Source: Streptomyces sp. ML-6
GTDB taxonomy: Bacteria > Actinomycetota > Actinomycetes > Streptomycetales > Streptomycetaceae
DNA: 64,000 bases
NCBI RefSeq assembly: GCF_030116705.1
Contig: NZ_JAOTIK010000001.1
Location: 7,468,501-7,532,500 of the forward strand
Direction of reading: 5' to 3'
Numbering within the stretch: position 1 is the first letter of the stretch; each line of letters opens with the position of its first letter. Positions 17,573 to 24,904 of this stretch are shown one piece after another. Position numbers and translations under genes: made by a program. The notes below the pieces were generated by a model, which saw only the letters and a program-made list of their open reading frames with translations, had not been told where the DNA came from and ran no database searches.

Positions 17573-18445
17573 ATGCCGGCCGTCCTCGTCCTGCTGCTCT
17601 CCGGCACCTGGCTGCTCTCCGGCGCCCTGGTCACCGGGACCGATCCGCTGATCGTCGCCGTGGGCCGGACCGCCGTGTGCTGCGCGGTGCTCACCGCCGT
17701 CGCCGCCGCCACCGCGGACGGCCGGGCCGACCTGCGCCGGGCCGCCGCCCGGCCGGGCACCGTCTGGCTGCTGGGCCTGCTCGGATTCGCCGGATACGCG
17801 GCCGGAACCCTCCTCGCCATCCCGCGCATCGGCACCTCGCTCACCAACCTCGTCGTCGCGCTGATGCCCTGCGCCTCGGTGGCGGTCGGCGCGCTGTTCT
17901 TCGCCGAACGGTCCGGGCCGCGCAAGGTGGCGGGGGCGGTGCTGGCCTGCGCGGCGGCCGCCGGATACGCGGCGCTCGGCGCGGACGCGGGGGACGCGGA
18001 CGGGGCGGGACTACTGCTCGTGGCGGCGGCGACCGCGGCCTTCGCCGTGTACGGATTCCTGTACAAGGAGCGGCTGTCGGGGCTGCCGCCGCTCGCCGTG
18101 CTGCCCGTGCTGCTCGCGGCCGCCACCTGCCTGCTGCTCCCGATGGCTCTGCCCGCGCTGATCGCCCACCCCCCGACACCTGCCGCGACCGGCGGCATCG
18201 TCGTGCTGGGCGCAGCCGTCTACGCGCCCGCCTACCTCGTGCAGCACCGGCTCATCCTGCTCCGCGGTCCGGTCTTCACGGCCGCCGTGCAGCTGGCCGT
18301 TCCCTTCATCGTGCGGCTGGGCGACTGGGCGCTGGGCACCGCGCCCGCCCCCTCGCCCGCCGAGCTGCTGCTTCTGACGGTGTGCTGCGGCGGGATCGCG
18401 CTGGTCACTCTCCGGCCGCAGCCCCGGCTCGCCACCGCCGAATGA
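17573..18445 (+). CDS. EamA/DMT-family transporter
   Basis: A 290-residue membrane protein with ten hydrophobic segments in two five-helix halves, as in drug/metabolite transporters of the EamA type (for example GTSLTNLVVALMPCASVAVG at the end of the first half and GPVFTAAVQLAVPFIVRLGD in the second). Some helix-3/4 loop residues of canonical members are weak, so it is a divergent member. Probable exporter of a metabolite; substrate unknown. GGAAGG lies upstream of the start. A strong hairpin follows. Confidence 0.82.
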   Translation: MPAVLVLLLSGTWLLSGALVTGTDPLIVAVGRTAVCCAVLTAVAAATADGRADLRRAAARPGTVWLLGLLGFAGYAAGTLLAIPRIGTSLTNLVVALMPCASVAVGALFFAERSGPRKVAGAVLACAAAAGYAALGADAGDADGAGLLLVAAATAAFAVYGFLYKERLSGLPPLAVLPVLLAAATCLLLPMALPALIAHPPTPAATGGIVVLGAAVYAPAYLVQHRLILLRGPVFTAAVQLAVPFIVRLGDWALGTAPAPSPAELLLLTVCCGGIALVTLRPQPRLATAE

Positions 18446-18485
18446 CGGCAGGCGCCGGGCCCGGCACACGCCGCAGTCCACCTGC

Positions 18486-18527
18486 GGGGAGCGGCCCGGG
18501 CCCGGCTCAGGCCCCGGGCCGCTCCCC
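18486..18527. terminator. Bidirectional hairpin terminator
   Basis: Perfect 15-bp stem GGGGAGCGGCCCGGG (18486-18500) / CCCGGGCCGCTCCCC (18513-18527) with a 12-base loop, between the convergent transporter and polysaccharide monooxygenase genes. Confidence 0.85.
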
Positions 18528-18631
18528 GGCTGAGAACTTTCCCGGCCGGGCGGGACTTTCGGAACACGTCCCGGAAGGCCGTCGGGTGATCCGCTGTCCG
18601 GGGCGGGCCCACCCCGGACAGCGGACCGGAC

Positions 18632-19222
18632 TCAGAAGGTGACGTCCGAGCAGGCGTAGAACGCGTTGCCGGTGTCGGCGATCGTCCAGACGCCGAGAAT
18701 CAGGTGCTTGCCCGATTTCTGCGGCAGGACCCCGGCATGGGTCACGGTGGACGCCGGCAGCCGGCCGCCGAAGGGCACGGTCAGGAACGGCTGGGGGTCC
18801 AGGTCGGCCCGGGTGAGGGGCTTGGTGGGGTCGTAGCCGTCCTTGGTGATGTAGTACCGGAAGTCGGTCGTGGCGTGCCGGGCGGTGATCCGCCAGCGGA
18901 AGGTGTAGCTCTGCCCGGCGGTGACCTGGGTCGCGGGCCAGTTGCCGCCGCGCGGGTCGTCCAGCTCGGAGAACCGGCCGATGCCGCCGGCGCAGATGGT
19001 GCCGTCGACCGGGCCGCGGGCGGGGAAGCCCTTCGGACCCTCGACGCTCGGCGGCTCCCACTGGATCTGGCCGCAGTTGCGCACGGTGCCGTTGCCGCAC
19101 AGCTGTTGACGGCTGACGGGGGCGTCGGTGTAGCCGTGGCTCTGCGCGCTGCCGGTGGTGGCGAGGAGGGCGGCCCCGGTGATCCCGAGGCCGAGTACTA
19201 ACGAGGTGATCCTTCTGCGCAT
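18632..19222 (-). CDS. Secreted lytic polysaccharide monooxygenase (AA10)
   Basis: A 196-residue exported copper enzyme that oxidatively cuts chitin or cellulose. A 28-residue signal peptide (MRRRITSLVLGLGITGAALL...) ends AQS and the mature chain starts HGYTDAPVSR, giving the N-terminal histidine of the copper brace; the second brace histidine is in ITARHATTDFRYYITK. Cysteines of the AA10 core are present (QLCGNG, RNCGQIQW, TICAGG, YACSDV). No carbohydrate-binding module. Start ATG 19222 with AGGAG upstream. A DasR-like box in the promoter suggests control by N-acetylglucosamine and hence a chitin substrate. Confidence 0.94.
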   Translation of the reverse strand: MRRRITSLVLGLGITGAALLATTGSAQSHGYTDAPVSRQQLCGNGTVRNCGQIQWEPPSVEGPKGFPARGPVDGTICAGGIGRFSELDDPRGGNWPATQVTAGQSYTFRWRITARHATTDFRYYITKDGYDPTKPLTRADLDPQPFLTVPFGGRLPASTVTHAGVLPQKSGKHLILGVWTIADTGNAFYACSDVTF

Positions 19223-19279
19223 GCTTCGCTCCTGGGAGGTGTGGCGCTGAGAGGCGAGTGGGGGACACACTTCCACTCC

Positions 19280-19297
19280 ACTAGGTCTAGACCAACT
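19280..19297. promoter_or_regulatory. DasR-responsive element (dre) upstream of the LPMO gene
   Basis: ACTAGGTCTAGACCAACT matches the dre consensus (ACTGGTCTAGACCACT type), with the palindromic core GGTCTAGACC at 19284-19293. It lies 58 bp upstream of the LPMO start codon. In S. coelicolor DasR binds such sites in chitinolytic gene promoters and is released by glucosamine phosphates. Confidence 0.85.
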
Positions 19298-19470
19298 TCG
19301 AGACTAGCCAGGGCGTTTGGTCATGTCCATACCATTCATGCGTCATCGTGCGACCCGCCGGTAACCGTCCGGGCCGTGCCACAGGGGTGTCGCCGGGCGG
19401 TGTGTCGGTCGACGAAGCGGGCGTACGCTGACAAAAAGCCCGTGGCCGTGAGTGAGTGATGGAGGCGGCC

Positions 19471-20967
19471 ATGACCGACCCGCACGGCTTCCTCAGATTC
19501 CCCCGCCGGCCCGTCCCGGCCCGGCCGGTCCGGGAACGGCTGGGCGACTGGAATGAGGTCCACGCCGGCCAGGTGCTCCTCCCTCTCGTCCGTGAACAGG
19601 CCGGACGCTGCATGGACTGCGGCATACCGTTCTGCCATCACGGCTGCCCCCTGGGAAACCTCATCCCCGAGTGGAACGCGTACACGAGGCGGGAGGACTG
19701 GCGGGCGGCTGCCGAGCGGCTGCACGCCACGAACAACTTCCCGGAGTTCACCGGACGGCTCTGCCCCGCACCGTGCGAGGACACCTGTGTGCTCACCCTC
19801 GACGCGGCCCCGGTGACCATCAAGAACGTCGAGCAGGCGATAGCCGATCAGATCTGGGAACGCGGGTACGCCGCGCCGTGCCCGCCGGCCCGGCCCAGCG
19901 GAAGGACCGTCGCCGTCATCGGCTCCGGCCCCGCCGGCCTGGCCGCGGCACAACAGCTCACCCGCACCGGCCACACCGTCACCGTCTACGAGCGTGCCGA
20001 CCGCGTCGGCGGGCTGCTGCGCTACGGCATCCCCGCCTTCAAGCTGGAAAAGCACCACCTGGACCGGCGCCTCGGGCAGCTGCGGGCCGAGGGCACCGAA
20101 TTCCGCACGGGGGTGGACGTCGGCGTCGACCTCGACGCCGCAGCCCTCGCCGCACGGCACGACGTGCTCGTCGTCGCCGTCGGCGCGGGGGAGCGGCGGG
20201 AACTGCCCGTCCCCGGGCGCGAACTGGGCGGCGTCCACCAGGCGATGGACTATCTGACCCTGGCCAACCGGGTCGCCGAGGGCGACCGCCCCTCGCCGGG
20301 CGTCACCGCCGAGGGCAGACACGTGGTCATCATCGGCGGCGGGGACACCGGATCGGACTACATGGGCACCGCCCTGCGCCAAGGGGCCGCGTCCGTGGTG
20401 CAGTTGGACATCAACCCGGAGCCGGGGGAGAACCGGCGGGACACCGAGCCCTGGCCCGTGCACCCGAAGGTCTACCGGGTGTCCCATGCCCACGAGGAGG
20501 CCCGGGCGCGGTCGGGCACGGACCCCCGGGTCTTCTCCTCGGCCACCCTCAGCTTCGAGGGGGACCGGACCGGCCGGGTGCGCGCCCTGCACCTCGCGGA
20601 GGTGGAGCCCGGAACCAGGAGGCCGCTTCCGGGTACCGAACGCGACATCCCGGCGGACCTGGTCCTGCTCGCCCTCGGCTTCCACGGCCCCGAACGCGGC
20701 ACGGGACTGATGCGGCAGCTCGGCCTCACCCTGGACGACCGGGGGAACTTCGCCCGGGACGCGGACTTCGCGGCCGGGCCGGCGACGACGTCCGGCGCCC
20801 GGGCGGACGGCGTCTTCATCGCCGGGGACGCGGGGCGCGGCCAGTCCCTCGTGGTGTGGGCCATCGCGGAGGGACGGTCCGCCGCTGCCGCCGCGGACCG
20901 TTATCTGAGCGGCTCCACGGTGCTGCCGGCGCCCATCGCCCCTGGGGACCGGCCCCTGACTGCCTGA
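19471..20967 (+). CDS. gltD: Glutamate synthase small subunit (GltD-like)
   Basis: A 498-residue FAD and Fe-S oxidoreductase. N-terminal cysteines CMDCGIPFCHHGCPLGNLIP and CPAPCEDTCVLTL coordinate [4Fe-4S] clusters; then come the FAD motif VAVIGSGPAGLAAAQQL and the NADPH motif VVIIGGGDTGSDYMG, ending with ADGVFIAGDAGRGQSLVVWA. This is the NADPH-oxidising beta subunit of glutamate synthase. Start MTDPHGFLRF, with GGAGG five bases upstream. No gltB lies in the window, so it either partners a distant GltB or is a stand-alone electron-transfer paralogue. Convergent with cynS. Confidence 0.9.
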   Translation: MTDPHGFLRFPRRPVPARPVRERLGDWNEVHAGQVLLPLVREQAGRCMDCGIPFCHHGCPLGNLIPEWNAYTRREDWRAAAERLHATNNFPEFTGRLCPAPCEDTCVLTLDAAPVTIKNVEQAIADQIWERGYAAPCPPARPSGRTVAVIGSGPAGLAAAQQLTRTGHTVTVYERADRVGGLLRYGIPAFKLEKHHLDRRLGQLRAEGTEFRTGVDVGVDLDAAALAARHDVLVVAVGAGERRELPVPGRELGGVHQAMDYLTLANRVAEGDRPSPGVTAEGRHVVIIGGGDTGSDYMGTALRQGAASVVQLDINPEPGENRRDTEPWPVHPKVYRVSHAHEEARARSGTDPRVFSSATLSFEGDRTGRVRALHLAEVEPGTRRPLPGTERDIPADLVLLALGFHGPERGTGLMRQLGLTLDDRGNFARDADFAAGPATTSGARADGVFIAGDAGRGQSLVVWAIAEGRSAAAAADRYLSGSTVLPAPIAPGDRPLTA

Positions 20968-21041
20968 CCGCTTCACCGTCTGACTGTCTGTCCACTGAAC
21001 AGCCGGGCGTGTCCGGCGGGTCGGATCAGAAAGGCGCCGGA

Positions 21042-21512
21042 TCAGAAGGGCTTGGTCGGCAGGTACTTGCCGTCCAGGGTGATCACCGCGCGCTCGCCGC
21101 CCTCGGGGTCGGCGACCTTCTTGACGTCCAGCCTGAAGTTGATCGCGCTGATGATGCCGTCCCCGAACTGCTCGTGGACCAGGGCCTTCAGCGTGGTGCC
21201 GTAGACCTGGAGCATCTCGTGGAAGCGGTAGATCGTCGGGTCGGTGGGGATGCCGCCGGGGATGGAACCGCGGGTCGGGATGGTCTGCAGCAGCGCCGCG
21301 TCGTCCTCGTCCAGGCCCAGGAGCTCGGCGACGGCCACGGCCGAGGCCTCGGGCAGTGCGTGCTGGCCGAGCACGGCGGCGGTGGCGAAGGCGACCGACA
21401 GGCCCGCGGCGTCGGCGATCTGCTGCCACGACACGTCCTTGCGAGTCTTGGCCGCGACGGCCTTGGCGGCGAGGTCCTGGCGGGCGGTGGCGTCGAACTG
21501 TGCGTGCACCAT
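21042..21512 (-). CDS. cynS: Cyanate hydratase (cyanase)
   Basis: A 156-residue enzyme converting cyanate and bicarbonate to ammonia and CO2 (via carbamate) in the cytosol. The N-terminal helix-turn-helix-like half is [20 protein letters not shown]; the C-terminal catalytic half has [12 protein letters not shown] (catalytic Arg and Glu) and [14 protein letters not shown] (catalytic Ser). Length is exactly that of cyanases. Start MVHAQFD at 21512 with AAAGGA upstream. Transcribed after the carbonic anhydrase gene (94-bp gap), the enzyme that supplies the bicarbonate. Confidence 0.96.
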   Translation of the reverse strand: MVHAQFDATARQDLAAKAVAAKTRKDVSWQQIADAAGLSVAFATAAVLGQHALPEASAVAVAELLGLDEDDAALLQTIPTRGSIPGGIPTDPTIYRFHEMLQVYGTTLKALVHEQFGDGIISAINFRLDVKKVADPEGGERAVITLDGKYLPTKPF

Positions 21513-21606
21513 GGGAGGGTTTTCCTTTCGGGCGTGCCGTTCGTCGGAAGAGGGCGGAACGGCGGGTTCAGGGGCGGCTCCGGGTGGGAGCCGTACGGGG
21601 GAGGGG

Positions 21607-22212
21607 TCAGGCCGTGAGGGCCGTCGGCCGGCCGACGGTGCCGAGCCGGTCGACGGTGCCGGTGGCGATGTCGTAGACCCAGCCGTGCAGGGTGAGCGCC
21701 CCGGAGGCCGTGGCACGTGCCACCGAGGGGTGGGTGGACAGGTTCGTCAGCTGGCTGAGCACGTTCTCGCGCACCAGCGCCGCCACCTTCGCGGCCCCGG
21801 ACCCGCCGGCGGTGGTACGGGCCACGGAGGCGTCCGCGTGGCGCAGCCAGTCGGCGATCGCGGGTGCGTCGCTGAGGTCATGACGCTCGGCCAGGGCGGT
21901 CATCGCGCCGCAGGCGGAGTGCCCGCACACCACGATGTCCGTGACGCCGAGGACGGCGACCGCGTACTCGATGCTGGCCGCCACACCGTCCGGTCCGGGA
22001 GCGCGGGCGGGGACGAGGTTGCCCGCCGTACGGATGACGAACAGCTCGCCCGGCTCGCTCTGGGTGATCAGTTCCGGCACCACACGGGCATCGGAGCAGC
22101 CGATGAACAGCGTCGTGGGCCGATGGGTGCCGGCCAGGCGGGCGAAGAGCTCCGCCTTGGCCGGGAAGACATCCTGCTGAAAACGCGCGATGCCCTCGTT
22201 CAGATCGTGCAT
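21607..22212 (-). CDS. cynT: Beta-class carbonic anhydrase
   Basis: A 201-residue zinc enzyme. Zinc ligands are Cys and Asp/Arg in [12 protein letters not shown] and His-x2-Cys in [14 protein letters not shown], the beta-class pattern. It interconverts CO2 and bicarbonate and in cyanate operons prevents loss of the bicarbonate needed by cyanase. Start [11 protein letters not shown] with AAGGGAG upstream; homology to CynT-like enzymes begins here. First gene of the carbonic anhydrase-cynS operon, divergent from the LysR gene. Confidence 0.93.
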   Translation of the reverse strand: MHDLNEGIARFQQDVFPAKAELFARLAGTHRPTTLFIGCSDARVVPELITQSEPGELFVIRTAGNLVPARAPGPDGVAASIEYAVAVLGVTDIVVCGHSACGAMTALAERHDLSDAPAIADWLRHADASVARTTAGGSGAAKVAALVRENVLSQLTNLSTHPSVARATASGALTLHGWVYDIATGTVDRLGTVGRPTALTA

Positions 22213-22276
22213 GGTCACTCCCTTCGGAATCTGCCGGCCGGTGAGGCTGACGAGATCCACCATGTACGACCTGCAT

Positions 22277-22327
22277 CTATAGCGTCCAAGACGCAATAGT
22301 CATGGCTGCTATCGATGGCATCTATAG
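22277..22327. promoter_or_regulatory. Paired dyad operators for the LysR regulator of the cyanate locus
   Basis: Two symmetrical elements lie between the divergent genes. At 22277-22299, CTAT-A-GCGTC-CAA-GACGC-A-ATAG; at 22309-22327, CTAT-C-GATG-G-CATC-T-ATAG. Both have CTAT/ATAG ends. GCATCTATAG is also repeated directly at 22273-22282 and 22318-22327, 45 bp apart. This fits a LysR recognition plus activation site pair. Confidence 0.75.
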
Positions 22328-22334
22328 TTCACCC

Positions 22335-23237
22335 ATGGCCCCGGAAATCCGTCACCTGCGCTATCTGCTCGCCGTCGCCGAGCACGCCAACTTCACCCGT
22401 GCCGCGGAGGACCTGCGCATCTCCCAGCCGACCCTCTCCCAGCAGATCAAGCAACTGGAACGTGCCGTCGGCGTGCAACTGCTCGACCGCACGGGCCGCA
22501 CCGTACGGCTCACCGACGCGGGCGAGACCTATGTGCACTACGCCCGCCACGCGCTGCGCGACCTGGCAGCCGCCGAGCGCGCCGTGATGGACGTGGCCGA
22601 CCTGTCCCGGGGGCATCTGCGGCTGGCGGTGACCCCCACCTTCACCGCCTACCTCGTCGGCCCGCTCACCGCGGAACTCCACGCCCGGCACCCCGGCATC
22701 ACCCTGACCCTCCGGGAGATGACCCAGGACCACATCGAAGCCGGGCTGCTGGCCGACGAGACGGATCTCGGGATCGCCTTCCACGGGCCCCATCTGCCCG
22801 GCATCGGCGCGGCGGAGCTGTTCACCGAGACCCTCGGCCTCGTCACCGGGCTACCCCACGCCGGTGACCGCGGCCGGCCGCTGCCCGTCCGGGACCTCGC
22901 GGAACACCGACTCGCGCTCCTCAGCGGCGACTTCGCCACCCGCGGTCACATCGACGCCTACTTCTCGGCCCACGGGATCGAACCGCGGATCGTGGTGGAG
23001 GCCAACTCCGTCCAGGCCCTGACCGAGATCGTCGAACGCACCCCGCTGGTCACCGTCCTGCCCGACGCCATCACCCACGACAACCCCCGCCTCGTCCCCG
23101 TGCCGCTCGACCCGGCCCTGCCCGCCCGCACGGTCACTCTCCTGCGGCGCGAAGGCGCCTACCGGAGCGCCGCCGCCCGGGCCTTCACCCGCCTCGCACG
23201 CGACCTCGTACGCGCCCGCGGCTACGCCTCGGCCTGA
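22335..23237 (+). CDS. cynR: LysR-family regulator of the cyanate locus (CynR-like)
   Basis: A 300-residue LysR regulator. N-terminal helix-turn-helix HLRYLLAVAEHANFTRAAED then RISQPTLSQQIKQLERAVGV; C-terminal periplasmic-binding-like effector domain (HLRLAVTPTFTAYLVGPL, then ETDLGIAFHGPH). Divergent from the carbonic anhydrase-cynS operon with two dyads between them, which is the arrangement of cynR and cynTS in E. coli, where cyanate is the inducer. Start ATG 22335; an ATG 11 codons upstream would lie within an operator and is less likely. Confidence 0.88.
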   Translation: MAPEIRHLRYLLAVAEHANFTRAAEDLRISQPTLSQQIKQLERAVGVQLLDRTGRTVRLTDAGETYVHYARHALRDLAAAERAVMDVADLSRGHLRLAVTPTFTAYLVGPLTAELHARHPGITLTLREMTQDHIEAGLLADETDLGIAFHGPHLPGIGAAELFTETLGLVTGLPHAGDRGRPLPVRDLAEHRLALLSGDFATRGHIDAYFSAHGIEPRIVVEANSVQALTEIVERTPLVTVLPDAITHDNPRLVPVPLDPALPARTVTLLRREGAYRSAAARAFTRLARDLVRARGYASA

Positions 23238-23254
23238 CGCGGCGCCACGCGTGT

Positions 23255-23362
23255 CCCGGCCCGGCGCGGTGTCATGCGCCTCCCGGCCCGAGGCGATGCC
23301 ATGCGTGCCCCGGTTCGATGCGGTGCCGTGCATGCCCCGGCCCGACGTGGTCACCGTCCCGA
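23255..23362. repeat. 27-bp tandem repeat, four copies
   Basis: Units begin CCCGGCCCG or CCCGGTTCG at 23255, 23282, 23309 and 23336 (period exactly 27), with a conserved middle GCGGTG/GCGATG and end ATGCG. Located 18 bp after the cynR stop codon. Confidence 0.75.
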
Positions 23363-23474
23363 TGCGGTCGAGGAAAGTAGAACGCCAAAAAAGAAAATCA
23401 GATCAGTATTATTAGCGATCATATTAACTATGAGTTCAGCGGTCCGGCGGTCTAAGATTCACCAGTCGTATCCG

Positions 23475-23500
23475 CTCCGTTCAAGGGAAATCGAACGGAG
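23475..23500. promoter_or_regulatory. Inverted repeat in the PTM cluster leader
   Basis: CTCCGTTC (23475-23482) and GAACGGAG (23493-23500) form a perfect 8-bp dyad around ten bases, about 285 bp upstream of the first cluster gene and just after the AT-rich island. Could be an operator or a leader hairpin. Confidence 0.5.
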
Positions 23501-23784
23501 TGGCAACTCTCGCCACGGGTGCTCCGGCTATCGGTGCGAGGCTTGAATTCGACGGTTGAGGCCGGCGATCGGGGAAAAGTTAGTAGGGCGGGTTCGCCCG
23601 GCGGTCGCATCTCGGGTCCATGGGGCCCGTGAGGCGAATCGCGTCATCCGAGCAGAGCAGCATGCATCCGTGCGTGACAGGCGGTGGCCCACGCGCTGTT
23701 CCGGCATGTCCCGGGGCGGCGAAAGGCTTCCTCCTCCCCGGTCCACGCCCTTCTGTACTGGTTCCTTTCATAGAGGTGCTGTGA

Positions 23785-24726
23785 GTGGAAAATCGTGAGC
23801 CGCTGCCCGGCGGTGAACCGGAATCGGATTCCGGTCCCGCCCGCGGGGCGGGGGGATCCTTGCTGTCGGCGCGCGCGGCCCTGCGCGTGTGGGGGTACCC
23901 GCTCCTGTTGGTGGCCACGGTCTCGGTGGCCGCCACGGCACTGTGTTTCGACTGGGACCCCGATCGGGTGAGCCCGTTCTTCCTGCTCGGTGTCCTCGGG
24001 TATCTCACCGTTCTCGAACGCCTGATTCCGTACCGGCGCGCCTGGCATCCGAGCGCCAGGGAATGGCGTTGGTACGGCATCTACTTCGTGCTGACGATGG
24101 TGGCCAGCGCCTTCGCGCAATACCTGGTCTCCACGATGGTTTCCCTGATATCCCCGGAAGAGCCGATGTTCAATCTCTGGGTGGAAATTCCCGGAGCGTT
24201 GTTGACCGGTTCACTCGCCAGTTACCTGGTGCACCGACTCGGTCACACCAATGCGATACTCTGGCGATTCCACGGCGTGCATCACGTGCCGGAAAAAGTC
24301 AATGTCGCCAATAATGGCGTCAACCATGTCCTTGACATCGTCCTTGCCCAGGGGTTTGTTCAACTGGCCCTGGCGCTGGTCGGTTTCTCTCGTGAATCCG
24401 TATTCGTCGTCGGTCTTTTCGTGGCTGCCCAGGGGTATTTTGTCCACGCCAATATCGACGTACGCATCGGTCGGCTCAACCATGTGTTCGCCAGCCCCGA
24501 ACAGCATCGGTTGCACCACAGCACCGATCTGTCCGAGGCGGGCCATTACGGTTCCGATCTGTCGATCTGGGACCACGCCTTCGACAGCTACACCTGGCGG
24601 CCCGGCCGTGAACCGGTCGCCGTCGGACTCGGCGACCCCGCGACCTTCCCCCGCACCGGGGAGATCGCCGCCAGCCTTCTCCATCCCCTGCGCCGTGCGA
24701 AGAGGGGCGGGGCCGGTTCCTCCTGA
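23785..24726 (+). CDS. ftdA: Fatty-acid-hydroxylase/sterol-desaturase family oxygenase of the PTM cluster
   Basis: A 313-residue membrane-bound diiron oxygenase. Several hydrophobic segments flank the histidine boxes: HRLGH (residue about 152), HGVHH (about 165) and HRLHH (about 242), plus NVANNGVNHVLD. This is the fatty-acid hydroxylase/sterol desaturase superfamily signature. It is the first gene of the PTM cluster; in frontalamide and HSAF clusters the equivalent enzyme hydroxylates the ornithine-derived carbon (C3) of the tetramate macrolactam. Start is GTG 23785. The middle of the gene (24270-24460) is less GC-rich, with codons such as AAT and TTT, than its neighbours. Confidence 0.88.
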   Translation: MENREPLPGGEPESDSGPARGAGGSLLSARAALRVWGYPLLLVATVSVAATALCFDWDPDRVSPFFLLGVLGYLTVLERLIPYRRAWHPSAREWRWYGIYFVLTMVASAFAQYLVSTMVSLISPEEPMFNLWVEIPGALLTGSLASYLVHRLGHTNAILWRFHGVHHVPEKVNVANNGVNHVLDIVLAQGFVQLALALVGFSRESVFVVGLFVAAQGYFVHANIDVRIGRLNHVFASPEQHRLHHSTDLSEAGHYGSDLSIWDHAFDSYTWRPGREPVAVGLGDPATFPRTGEIAASLLHPLRRAKRGGAGSS

Positions 24727-24904
24727 ACCACCCCTTCCCACGGGAAACCGCACGGATCCGGGACCGCACCGGTGCACGGCCACACGGCTCCGAAGAGACC
24801 GCACGGCCGCGCATCCGCAGCGCCCGGAAATCCGCACCGTTTCTCGTGGCCCTTCTTCTCGTATCCGTGCCGTGCCGCGGCGCCATGACTTGAGGAGTAC
24901 GACC

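Larger units (their letters stand above)
23238..23784. other. Intergenic, 547 bp: tandem repeat, AT-rich promoter zone, leader of the PTM cluster
   Basis: No gene recognised. It holds a 27-bp tandem repeat (23255-23362), an AT-rich island (about 23375-23460, with CCAAAAAAGAAAATCAGATC and TATTATTAGCGATCATATTA) and a dyad (23475-23500), followed by about 280 bp of moderate-GC leader before the first cluster gene. No -35/-10 pair was convincing. The AT-rich part is the best place for the cluster promoter. Confidence 0.55.

Noticed and set aside
24251..24904. Longer version of the PKS-NRPS beginning inside the oxygenase gene
   Set aside because: It overlaps an intact gene with clear histidine motifs in another frame, and a good ribosome binding site precedes TTG 24905.
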